A DNA stretch of 64,000 nucleotides, taken from Lacimicrobium alkaliphilum. GTDB taxonomy: Bacteria; Pseudomonadota; Gammaproteobacteria; Enterobacterales; Alteromonadaceae. The stretch is taken from positions 91,730 through 155,729 of the forward strand of contig NZ_NISX01000011.1 of assembly GCF_002591895.1 (NCBI RefSeq), in the 5' to 3' direction. Of this stretch, positions 9,552 to 17,362 are shown one piece after another. Positions within the stretch are counted from its first letter, which is position 1; every line of letters starts with the position of its first letter. A program made the translations under genes and the position numbers. Under the pieces are notes generated by a model that saw nothing but the letters and a program-made list of their open reading frames with translations, was not told where the DNA came from and made no database searches.

Positions 9552-11726
9552 ATGAAAATTAAACAACAATGGATATCCGTCGCAATCGCCGCGGCGCTGG
9601 CCGGCCCCCTTGTGGGTTGTGGGCCAAAAACCCCGTCACCCGAAGGCACTGCCAAGAGCACCATTGAGCAACCACAGAAAACAGAGAATCCGTTGCTGGC
9701 AGAGTGGTCAGGCCCTTTTGGTGGCGTGCCCGCGTTTAATAAAATGGAACTGGCGCTACTTAAACCTGCAATGGAAAAAGGCATCGAGTTACATCTGGCC
9801 GAGCTGGACGCCATTGCCTCTCAGGAAGCTGAGCCCACTTTTGACAACACCATTGTGCCTTATGAAAAAGCCGGCGCAGATATCAACCGGGTATATCCTT
9901 ACTATGGAATCTGGCGTTCAAATTTATCATCCCCCGAGTTTCGCGAAGTACAGCAGGAACTGGCGCCCAGGCTGGCAGAGTACAGGTCCGCAATCAATCA
10001 GAATGATGCACTGTTCCAGCGTATCAAAGCCGTTTATGAAAGTGATGCAGTTAAACAAATGCGCCCTGATCAACAGCGCCTGGTGAGTCTGATTTATGAC
10101 AGCTTCGCCAGCAATGGAGCCACCTTAAGCGGTGAAGCCAAAGTCCGTTATGCTGAAATCAATAAACAACTTTCGAAACTGCACACCGAATTCAGCAATA
10201 ACGTACTGGCCGATGAAGAAGGGTATGTGCTGTACCTGAGTGAAGATCAACTCGGCGGCTTGCCACAATCTGTGATTGATGCCGCCGCCCAGGCTGCAGC
10301 AGATCGCGGTAAAGAAGGTATGTATGCCATCACCAATACCCGTTCATCCATGGATCCGTTCCTCACCTACTCCACAGAACGTGAGCTACGTGAACAGGTA
10401 TGGAACGATTATTACAGCCGCGGTGACAATGACGGTGCGCACGACAACAACGCCATTATTGCCGAAATCCTCAAACTGCGGGATGAACGTGTGGAGCTGC
10501 TGGGTTATGAAAACTATGCTCAGTGGCGATTGGAAAACCGTATGGCCAAAACACCAGAAAATGCCATGGATCTGATGATGTCGGTGTGGCCCGCGGCACT
10601 GGCCCGTGTTGAACAGGAAGTAGCAGACATGCAGGCCATTGCCGATGAAGAGGGTGCCGATATCACCATCAAGCCCTGGGATTATCGCTACTATGCCGAG
10701 AAAGTACGCAAAGCCCGCTACGATCTGGACTCCGACGAAGTAAAACAATACCTGCAATTAGATAAGCTGCGCGAAGCCATGTTCTATGTAGCCGGGCGTT
10801 TGTTTAACTTTGACTTTAAACCGGTCGAAGCAGGCTCAGTGCCGGTCTTCCATGAAGACGTAAACGTCTGGGAAGTGACCGACAAAACCAGCGGCGAGCA
10901 TATTGGCCTGTGGTATCTCGACCCCTTCGCGCGTCAGGGTAAACGCTCCGGCGCCTGGGCCTACAGTTACCGCAATCACACCACCTTTGATGGCAAGCAA
11001 ACCGTACTGTCGTCGAACAACTCTAACTTTGTTAAGGGTAAACCCGGTGAGCCAGTACTGATCAGCTGGGATGACGCCGAAACCTACTTCCATGAGTTTG
11101 GTCATGCCCTGCATGCGCTGGCCTCAAATGTGGTTTACCCCACACTCAACAGCGGTGTACGTGATTACACCGAGTTTCAGTCACAGTTGCTGGAGCGCTG
11201 GTTGCTCACCGATGACGTGATTGATAATTATCTGGTGCATTATCAGACCGGCGAGCCGATTCCGGCTGAACTGGTAGAAAAGATCAAAAAGGCCGCCACC
11301 TTTAACGAAGGTTTCAAGACCACTGAATACCTGGCCTCGGCACTGGTGGATATGAAATTGCACACCACCGACCCACAGGGCATTGATCCAGATGCGTTTG
11401 AGCGTGAAACCCTCAAAGAACTGGGCATGCCGGAAGAGATTGTGATGCGTCATCGTACGCCACATTTTGGTCATATTTTCTCCGGTGAAGGCTATTCTGC
11501 CGGGTATTACGGCTATATGTGGGCCGAGGTGCTCACCTCCGATGCCGCCGAAGCCTTTGCCAGTGCGCCTGGCGGTTTCTATGATGAAACCATGGCGAAA
11601 AAACTGGTTGAGCATCTGTTCTCTATACGCAATGCCATGGATCCGGCCGAGGCCTATCGTGCCTTCAGAGGCCGTGACGCCGAGGTGGAAGCGCTGATGC
11701 GTGACCGAGGCTTCCCGGTAAAATAA
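9552..11726 (+). CDS. M3-family peptidase (dipeptidyl carboxypeptidase Dcp-like), lipoprotein
   Basis: A 724-aa zinc metallopeptidase of the thimet oligopeptidase family. The zinc motif is H514-E-F-G-H518, and the third ligand lies downstream in the conserved helix. The N-terminus carries a lipoprotein signal ending L-V-G-C at about residue 23, so the enzyme is probably anchored in the envelope, where it would trim short peptides. Length agrees with Dcp (about 680 aa plus signal and linker). The ribosome-binding site AGAGGATAA precedes the ATG, and a strong terminator follows the stop, so it is monocistronic. Confidence 0.93.
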   Translation: MKIKQQWISVAIAAALAGPLVGCGPKTPSPEGTAKSTIEQPQKTENPLLAEWSGPFGGVPAFNKMELALLKPAMEKGIELHLAELDAIASQEAEPTFDNTIVPYEKAGADINRVYPYYGIWRSNLSSPEFREVQQELAPRLAEYRSAINQNDALFQRIKAVYESDAVKQMRPDQQRLVSLIYDSFASNGATLSGEAKVRYAEINKQLSKLHTEFSNNVLADEEGYVLYLSEDQLGGLPQSVIDAAAQAAADRGKEGMYAITNTRSSMDPFLTYSTERELREQVWNDYYSRGDNDGAHDNNAIIAEILKLRDERVELLGYENYAQWRLENRMAKTPENAMDLMMSVWPAALARVEQEVADMQAIADEEGADITIKPWDYRYYAEKVRKARYDLDSDEVKQYLQLDKLREAMFYVAGRLFNFDFKPVEAGSVPVFHEDVNVWEVTDKTSGEHIGLWYLDPFARQGKRSGAWAYSYRNHTTFDGKQTVLSSNNSNFVKGKPGEPVLISWDDAETYFHEFGHALHALASNVVYPTLNSGVRDYTEFQSQLLERWLLTDDVIDNYLVHYQTGEPIPAELVEKIKKAATFNEGFKTTEYLASALVDMKLHTTDPQGIDPDAFERETLKELGMPEEIVMRHRTPHFGHIFSGEGYSAGYYGYMWAEVLTSDAAEAFASAPGGFYDETMAKKLVEHLFSIRNAMDPAEAYRAFRGRDAEVEALMRDRGFPVK

Positions 11727-11744
11727 GCCACCGCCACGTAAAAC

Positions 11745-11778
11745 AAAGGCGAAGCAGATTAACTGCTTCGCCTTTTTT
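11745..11778 (+). terminator. Rho-independent terminator of the M3 peptidase gene
   Basis: Thirteen-base arms (AAAGGCGAAGCAG at 11745-11757 with CTGCTTCGCCTTT at 11763-11775), a five-base loop, and a T-run to 11778. Confidence 0.92.
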
Positions 11779-11967
11779 ACTGGCCTGCGCACGGCTAAAA
11801 ACTCATATCCTGTTTACCTGTAGTCAGTCCGCAACTGGCCTCGTCTTTTTTGCTTAAACCCGCTAATTAGCTTAGGCTCTGGTTATTGCGAAAATTAAAC
11901 ACTCTGCAATGTGACGCTGGTTTGGCAACCAAATCAGATCTTAAAAAACGAGTTCAAGGATATCTGA

Positions 11968-12345
11968 ATGATGAGTAAATTTTTAAAAGCCGTTATCACT
12001 GGATCAGTTTTAATTTTCAGTCTCGGGCAGGTGTCCGCTGCGCCCTATAGTTCGGACCAGGTTATTGCCAGTCAGCAACACCAATATAATAAGCAGCAGG
12101 TATTGTCATTCTTAGACAATGCTGAAGTACAGAATAAACTGGTTGCTCTGGGAGTCAGCCCTGAACAGGCAGAGCAGCGCATTGCCAATATGACCAATGA
12201 AGAACTGGATGCCTTAAACAGCCAGATGAATGAGATGCCGGCAGGCGGCATTGTCGGAACCATTGTAACGGTACTGGTGGTTGTGGCTGTGCTGGATCTG
12301 ATGGGTATTACTGACGTTTATCCTTTTATTCGACCTATCAGTTAA
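11968..12345 (+). CDS. PA2779-family small exported protein
   Basis: A 125-aa protein with a signal peptide (residues about 1-25), a polar alpha-helical middle (the order S-P-E-Q-A-E-Q-R-I then M-T-N-E-E-L is typical of the family) and a C-terminal glycine/valine-rich hydrophobic helix (about 90-112). The family is named after Pseudomonas PA2779 and has no established function. It is followed after six bases by the PA2778-like peptidase gene in the same frame, so the two are almost certainly co-translated and work together. Confidence 0.85.
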   Translation: MMSKFLKAVITGSVLIFSLGQVSAAPYSSDQVIASQQHQYNKQQVLSFLDNAEVQNKLVALGVSPEQAEQRIANMTNEELDALNSQMNEMPAGGIVGTIVTVLVVVAVLDLMGITDVYPFIRPIS

Positions 12346-12351
12346 AAGCTT

Positions 12352-13152
12352 TTGGCAATCTCACTTTGGCAGGCCTGCCTTATGGCTGGCCTGCTGATAT
12401 TACTCAGTGGCTGTCAGACGCCCCCACAGACTCAGCGGTTACTGTCATCCCCGCCTGAGATAGCACGCCAGCACCTTATTCCGGATATACCTTTTTATCC
12501 TCAGCAACAATATTTTTGCGGCCCAACTACACTATCTGAGGTAGCTGGTTTTTACGGGCTTGAACACAGCCCGACTGATATTGCCCCCAACACCTTTGTT
12601 CCCGGCCTGGAAGGCAGCCTGCAGGTTGAAATGACAGCCGCTACCCGGCAACTGGGTCTGCTGGCGTACGCACAGCGCGCCAATATGAAGCAGTTGTTAA
12701 GTCTGGTTGCCGAAAATATTCCGGTGATCGTGCTGCAAAACAACGGCATTGCGATGTTTCCGCAATGGCACTATGCCGTAGTGACGGGTTATGACCTTGA
12801 AACTGCCGAAGTTATTCTCAATACCGGCGTAACACAAAGGCATCGATTGAATTTTGCGACCTTTGAGCGTACCTGGCAGCGGGGCAATTACTGGATGTTA
12901 GCGATGTTACCCGGCGACAAAGCCAGTAAACACCTGGATCCCTTTGTTTATACCAAAGCCTGCCAGGATTTACTCAACACCAACCAGACTGACACCGGGA
13001 TAGCCGCACTTAAAACCGCCACCAGGCAGTGGCCAGAATATTGGCTTCCCTACTTTTTACTCGGCAATCATTATTTCACAGCCGAGCCTTTGGTTGCTGA
13101 GACGTGGTTTACAAAGGGCCTGCATTTGGACAGCAACAGGTTTCCTATCTGA
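12352..13152 (+). CDS. PA2778-family cysteine peptidase (C39-like), lipoprotein
   Basis: A 266-aa papain-like C39-type peptidase. The catalytic Cys is C56 in Y-F-C-G-P-T-T and the His is H140 in W-H-Y-A-V-V. An in-frame stop (the end of the preceding gene) sits two codons upstream, and the lipoprotein signal ending L-L-S-G-C needs the full N-terminus, so TTG at 12352 is the likely start; the ATG at 12382 would leave too short a signal. The C-terminal part (about 200-266) looks like a single TPR-type helical hairpin. Substrate is unknown; homologues occur next to PA2779-like proteins. Confidence 0.85.
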   Translation: MAISLWQACLMAGLLILLSGCQTPPQTQRLLSSPPEIARQHLIPDIPFYPQQQYFCGPTTLSEVAGFYGLEHSPTDIAPNTFVPGLEGSLQVEMTAATRQLGLLAYAQRANMKQLLSLVAENIPVIVLQNNGIAMFPQWHYAVVTGYDLETAEVILNTGVTQRHRLNFATFERTWQRGNYWMLAMLPGDKASKHLDPFVYTKACQDLLNTNQTDTGIAALKTATRQWPEYWLPYFLLGNHYFTAEPLVAETWFTKGLHLDSNRFPI

Positions 13153-13156
13153 ACAA

Positions 13157-13660
13157 CTACGCGCTTTTCATCGCTGACTTACTGCGGATAAAGGCAACGG
13201 CCTCATCGGACAAACAACGATTGGACAAATAAAAGCGCGCCTGCCCCTGATACAATAACCAGCCTCGTTCGGTTGACTCAATCCGGGTCACATTCTCCCA
13301 GTTCAGCATGCTGTCAACATAGGCGGATTGGGTGTGAACCCCTTGTTCATCGATGGTCAGATCTACCTTATTACCTGCGGCCCGACTAAGCATCTGGCGG
13401 GCCAGCCACCAGGACTTTTTAAACCGCACATTTAACCCTTCGACCACGCCAAGCCCTACCAGGAACCAGGCCAGATAAGCCGTGAACGGGGTAAACAATA
13501 ATACCACCAAACCGGCAATGGCCAGGCTCAGGGCCTTACCATAGGCTTTTATGCCGCTTTCGAGACGCGCTGACTCGTCAAAGGTTTCACTGAAGTGGCT
13601 CTTATCCAGCAAGTAAGTAGTGGTATAGTGAAAGTCGCTATTCATCTTATGGCTATGCAT
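13157..13660 (-). CDS. YcxB-like membrane protein
   Basis: A 167-aa protein with a polar N-terminus (F-H-Y-T-T-T-Y), two hydrophobic segments around residues 42-75 and a soluble C-terminal beta-rich part (L-T-I-D-E-Q-G-V, then L-N-W-E-N-V-T-R-I-E) that matches the YcxB-like family. Function is unknown. It converges with the PA2778-like gene with four bases between the stops. The start could also be the ATG at 13645; neither has a clear Shine-Dalgarno. Confidence 0.7.
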   Translation of the reverse strand: MHSHKMNSDFHYTTTYLLDKSHFSETFDESARLESGIKAYGKALSLAIAGLVVLLFTPFTAYLAWFLVGLGVVEGLNVRFKKSWWLARQMLSRAAGNKVDLTIDEQGVHTQSAYVDSMLNWENVTRIESTERGWLLYQGQARFYLSNRCLSDEAVAFIRSKSAMKSA

Positions 13661-14035
13661 TGTTGAAGTATGGGCAATGTAACTCAGATAGATAACCCTT
13701 GGCGAGTCTAATCACGAGTTCATAGTCCGCTGTCAGCTTCAATACTGCTGCAGGGAAAGGAGGATAAATTCCCGTCGCTCTATGTACACAGGCTGTTGGA
13801 ACAGCCCTTTACCAATCCGGGGGATAGCGCACAATACAGCAGCGTGCCGTTGACCACTACACCTGCCAGTCCCAATGCGCTGTGCTCTCAAGCTTTGGAA
13901 ATACTCCCTATCGAACCAGCAGGGTCTGCCAAGTGCTTCACCACAATAACTTTAACTTTCGATAACCAACATATTGGTGTATTTTCTAGCGATACTTTAT
14001 ATAAAAATAGCAAACTGAAAGCTAATGAGGGTCAA
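13661..14035. other. Intergenic region upstream of agaR
   Basis: This stretch separates the divergent YcxB-like gene and agaR. The agaR frame stays open upstream to 13796, but the encoded sequence lacks any regulator character and a better start exists at 14036. It probably holds both promoters. A loose ACTTTAACTTTCGAT stretch at about 13950-13964 resembles the AgaR-type boxes found elsewhere in the locus, but the match is weak. Confidence 0.4.
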
Positions 14036-14809
14036 ATGCTCAATACAGTGGAAAGGCGCAGTGAAATTGTCAAACTCATCGAAAGTACAGGAAACGTTAA
14101 AGTTAAAGAACTGGCTGAGAAGTTCAATATCTCCACTGTTACCATACGAAATGACCTCAATGATCTGAGTCGCACAGGATTACTCGTCAGGGCCCGGGGG
14201 GGCGCCATTGCCAGTGGCCGCCTGGCCAAAGAACTCACCATCAACGAAAAACACAAGAAAAATCACAAAGTTAAGGTCGCACTAGGTAGATATACTGCGT
14301 CTCTGATCCAGAATGATGACGCCATCATTCTGGATTCAGGAACGACTGCAGAAGAAGTCGCCAATCACCTCAATGATAAAGAAAACTTAATCGTGATGAC
14401 GAATGGCCTCAATATCGCCTATCAGCTCGCTCCCATTGAGGGTTGTGAGGTGTTCATGATTGGCGGGCAACTGCGTAAAAAGTCGATGTCTTTTTACGGG
14501 CCGGACACAGAAAAGAAACTCGAATACTATAATTTCAATAAGGTCATTCTGGGGGTTGATGGCATTGACCTTTCTCGTGGTCTGAGCACCCACTATGAAC
14601 CGGAAGCCGTATTTAACCGGGTCATGTGTCAGAGCGCTGAGCAAATCATTGTCGTGACGGATTCATCAAAGTTTGGTCGCCGCTCGCTACATTCGATTAT
14701 TCCGATCACGTCGATTGATATTCTTGTTACAGACACTAACCTGGATAAAGAAAGCCAGGATGAAATTCATCGACTGGGCATCGACTTGCATTTGGTCGAT
14801 GTGGGCTAA
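14036..14809 (+). CDS. agaR: DeoR/GlpR-family transcriptional repressor AgaR
   Basis: A 257-aa DeoR-family regulator. The N-terminal winged helix (R-R-S-E-I-V-K-L-I, then V-S/T-V-T-I-R-N-D-L with L-S-R-T-G-L-L-V-R-A-R-G-G-A) is followed by the DeoR sensor domain (D-S-G-T-T at about residue 101). GAGG six bases upstream of ATG 14036 fixes this start; the 80 extra residues of the longer frame look non-native. It neighbours the whole GalNAc gene set, and AgaR is the known GalNAc-pathway repressor in enterobacteria and Shewanella, released by a phosphorylated pathway sugar. Candidate operators are listed at 22072, 31184, 31270 and 31578. Confidence 0.85.
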   Translation: MLNTVERRSEIVKLIESTGNVKVKELAEKFNISTVTIRNDLNDLSRTGLLVRARGGAIASGRLAKELTINEKHKKNHKVKVALGRYTASLIQNDDAIILDSGTTAEEVANHLNDKENLIVMTNGLNIAYQLAPIEGCEVFMIGGQLRKKSMSFYGPDTEKKLEYYNFNKVILGVDGIDLSRGLSTHYEPEAVFNRVMCQSAEQIIVVTDSSKFGRRSLHSIIPITSIDILVTDTNLDKESQDEIHRLGIDLHLVDVG

Positions 14810-14849
14810 GCAATGCTGTAAGCAAGAAAGCCACACACTTGCACGCACA

Positions 14850-15395
14850 TCACCGGGACCATGTCGTGCGCTTATCCAACTCTGAAATTTTTATCTCCGG
14901 GTCGTAGTGCCCCGGTACGGGGTCAAAATTCAGTAACTGTCTTGCGACATACTCCGAGGTATAAAACCCGACCATGGCGAGTTGACGGATAGTATTGAGC
15001 GGCCCGGCAATCTCTTCGTCATCAGCCATTAACCCATCACCAATTAACTGCGTCATTGTTGTATCGGGCGCGCCTGCCATACGATTATATCTTTGGTACA
15101 AATGCTCAAGGCACCTCGTTATCTGCACTTTCTCACGCTGGCTTCTCGTTTGCTCGATAGCGCCATCAACAAACCTCGCCAGAGCAAGGTCAGCATTCGT
15201 TAAGTCCCGGGTTGGGATGAGATGCTCTACCAGGTGTGTAAAGAATGTCACTGTCTTTACCGGAACAAACTGATAGCAATAACCCTCCCTGTGTGACGTT
15301 TGACAAACCCGGGCCCACACATGTTCAACCTGAGCCGGTGCCAGACCTGCACCCAGCGCAGCAAGGGCGCCTGTTATAAATTCTCTGCGCTGCAT
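14850..15395 (-). CDS. Gluconate 2-dehydrogenase subunit 3-like small subunit
   Basis: A 181-aa protein with an N-terminal Arg pair and hydrophobic stretch (R-R-E-F-I-T-G-A-L-A-A-L), compatible with Tat export. The conserved subunit-3 tail is visible: M-V-G-F-Y-T-S-E-Y followed by P-V-P-G-H-Y-D-P. Such subunits accompany GMC flavoprotein dehydrogenases (gluconate 2-, glucoside 3-dehydrogenase) and help export or electron transfer. The gene lies five bases after the GMC gene, forming one transcription unit. No cytochrome c subunit is present in the window. Confidence 0.9.
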   Translation of the reverse strand: MQRREFITGALAALGAGLAPAQVEHVWARVCQTSHREGYCYQFVPVKTVTFFTHLVEHLIPTRDLTNADLALARFVDGAIEQTRSQREKVQITRCLEHLYQRYNRMAGAPDTTMTQLIGDGLMADDEEIAGPLNTIRQLAMVGFYTSEYVARQLLNFDPVPGHYDPEIKISELDKRTTWSR

Positions 15396-15400
15396 AACAT

Positions 15401-17089
15401 CTAAAAGCCCGTTTTAAATTGGCCAACCGCGTGCGCAGCAGCTCTGGCGGTAAAGGCCATGTATGTCAGAGAAGGGTTCTGATACCCCCCGGAACACATA
15501 AAAGCACCATCAGTGATGTAGACATTTTTCACTGTGTGAACCTGATTGTATTGATTCACAATCGATGTTTTCGGATCGTATCCCATTCGTGCCGTCCCCA
15601 TCTCGTGAATGGCCTGGCCCGGATAGCTGCCCTCATCATAAGCCTGCACATTATCAAATCCGCATGCCGACAACATCTCAACGGCCTGAGATTGCATATG
15701 GCTACGCATCCGCTGTTCGTTTTCGCGAAACCGCGCATCAAAAACAACAGTGGGCAGGCCCCACTCATCTTTGCGCGTTTCATCAAGGTAAATGCGGTTA
15801 CCTTTTCCCGGTAAGGTTTCACCAAAACCAATCAGCGCAACCTGCCAGGGCCCGGGCTTGAGCATGTCATCCCGAAATGCTTTGCCAAAAGACAACTCCT
15901 TAAATCCCCTTCGCCAGTCGCCCCTCGTTGCATAGCCCTGATAACCGTATCCCCTGATAAAGTCTAAAGAGCTATCTGGCTCTCGCGGTTTGAGGTTTAC
16001 AAACCTCGGGATGTGAAAGCCCACAGGACGAAACCCCTGATAATAACTATCGCCGAATTTAGTCGTTGTGGCAGTGGCGCCAACTTTGAAGTGATGATCC
16101 ATAAGATAATGGCCTAAAACACCACTGTCATTTCCAAGACCGTTGGGAAAACGTCGCGATTTCGACTGCAACAACAACGCCGTGCTGGCAATAGCCGACG
16201 CACAGCAAAAAATGACAGAGGCGTAGACCGCGCTTTTCTTATGGTTGTTGGTATCTATGGTTCGAACCCCGATGGCTCGCTGCTTCTGTTCGTCATAGAT
16301 AATTTCTGATGCAATGGTATTGCTTCTGATGGTTAGCCTGCCGGTAGCCCGGGCCGCGGGCAGGGTAGAGGACAAGCTGCTGAAATACCCTCCTGTGGGG
16401 CACCCTCTCATACATCGTCCCCGGTAAAGGCAGGGTTGACGCGCGCCGAAATCCCCCGAGCCGATCAGGTGGGCGACACGACCAATTGTTAGTGCTCTGC
16501 CATTGAATTGACGATTCAGGACTTCACGCATATGACGCTCGACCCGATTCAATGGCATGGGCGGCAAATAGATGCCATCGGGCAATTGTTCAAGACCCAT
16601 CATCTCGCCAGACACACCGATAAACGCCTCCACTTTGTCGTACCACGGAGCGATGTCTTTATATCGAACTGGCCAGTCATTACCGTTGCCATCGACACGA
16701 TTTGCGCTGAAATCTATGTCACTGAGTCTTAAGCACTGACGTCCCCAAGTCAGTGATCGTCCACCCAAATGATAACCGCGAATCCAGTCAAATCGTTGTT
16801 GTTCCTGATAAGGGTGTTGCCTGTCATCAACAAACCAGTGTGCAATATCCGGATTAGTGGCATACCCGGTTCGGGCTTGCTTGTATAACCTTTTTTTGAC
16901 GTCGTTGGAAACCAGACCATGGTTCGGCAACTGCCAATCGTGTTTATAGGCGGTGTGATAGTCAGCGCCATGCTCAACATAGCGCCCTCTTTCCAGCACA
17001 ACCACACTCAGGCCGGCTTCTGTGAGCTCTTTAGCGGCCCAGCCTCCGGTTATTCCACTGCCGATGACAATCGCATCAAATGTTTGCAT
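15401..17089 (-). CDS. GMC-family FAD-dependent oxidoreductase (dehydrogenase large subunit)
   Basis: A 562-aa GMC oxidoreductase. The FAD dinucleotide fold is V-I-G-S-G-I-T-G-G at residues 8-16, and a C-terminal H-E-M-G-T-A-R-M-G and N-P-S-L-T-Y supply the catalytic His/Asn region. It contains a Cys cluster (C-L-Y-R-G-R-C-M-R-G-C near 220-230), as in electron-transferring members. It has no signal of its own and is paired with the Tat-type small subunit, so export as a complex is likely. It lies in the aga operon, which suggests oxidation of GalNAc or a GalNAc-containing sugar, possibly at C3 as in glucoside 3-dehydrogenases; this is inference. A MITE-like element ends five bases before its ATG. 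Confidence 0.9.
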   Translation of the reverse strand: MQTFDAIVIGSGITGGWAAKELTEAGLSVVVLERGRYVEHGADYHTAYKHDWQLPNHGLVSNDVKKRLYKQARTGYATNPDIAHWFVDDRQHPYQEQQRFDWIRGYHLGGRSLTWGRQCLRLSDIDFSANRVDGNGNDWPVRYKDIAPWYDKVEAFIGVSGEMMGLEQLPDGIYLPPMPLNRVERHMREVLNRQFNGRALTIGRVAHLIGSGDFGARQPCLYRGRCMRGCPTGGYFSSLSSTLPAARATGRLTIRSNTIASEIIYDEQKQRAIGVRTIDTNNHKKSAVYASVIFCCASAIASTALLLQSKSRRFPNGLGNDSGVLGHYLMDHHFKVGATATTTKFGDSYYQGFRPVGFHIPRFVNLKPREPDSSLDFIRGYGYQGYATRGDWRRGFKELSFGKAFRDDMLKPGPWQVALIGFGETLPGKGNRIYLDETRKDEWGLPTVVFDARFRENEQRMRSHMQSQAVEMLSACGFDNVQAYDEGSYPGQAIHEMGTARMGYDPKTSIVNQYNQVHTVKNVYITDGAFMCSGGYQNPSLTYMAFTARAAAHAVGQFKTGF

Positions 17090-17094
17090 ACCTT

Positions 17095-17362
17095 TAGAGC
17101 ATGTTGACCTTTGCTGTATGAATTTTGTTCTAACTAAACGCTTTTTAATCGCGGCACTTATTTGTAGGCCTAATGGATTAAGTCAAAAATAAGCAACAAT
17201 GAGTAAAAAGCGTTTAGGACGAACCCTTTGGGCAACGTTTGTGCGGCATTTCTACTGCTTCAGCACTCATTCATGTAGAACGACTACACCACATTCGCAC
17301 TTCATTGTATAAATACCGCACAACTCGTTGCAAAAATATACAGCAAAGGTCAACACGCTCTA
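17095..17362. mobile_element. MITE-like 268-bp element with 25-bp terminal inverted repeats
   Basis: The ends 17095-17119 and 17338-17362 are inverted repeats matching at 24 of 25 positions (each starts TAGAGC and contains TGTTGACCTTTGCTGTAT). A TA dinucleotide at each outer edge fits a TA target duplication. Inside are two further imperfect hairpins: one around CTAAACGCTTTTTA and its complement near 17200-17216, another with GCAACG...GTGCGG arms between 17232 and 17332. No coding capacity is seen. It sits between agaA and the GMC gene, and its right end supplies the TAG stop of agaA. The transposase family is not known from this window; TA targets are used by IS630/mariner-type enzymes. Confidence 0.85.

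Noticed and set aside
13796..14035. Open upstream extension of the agaR frame (80 codons)
   Set aside because: It lacks regulator sequence, is Pro/Thr/Ser-rich without family match, and a strong ribosome-binding site precedes the ATG at 14036.
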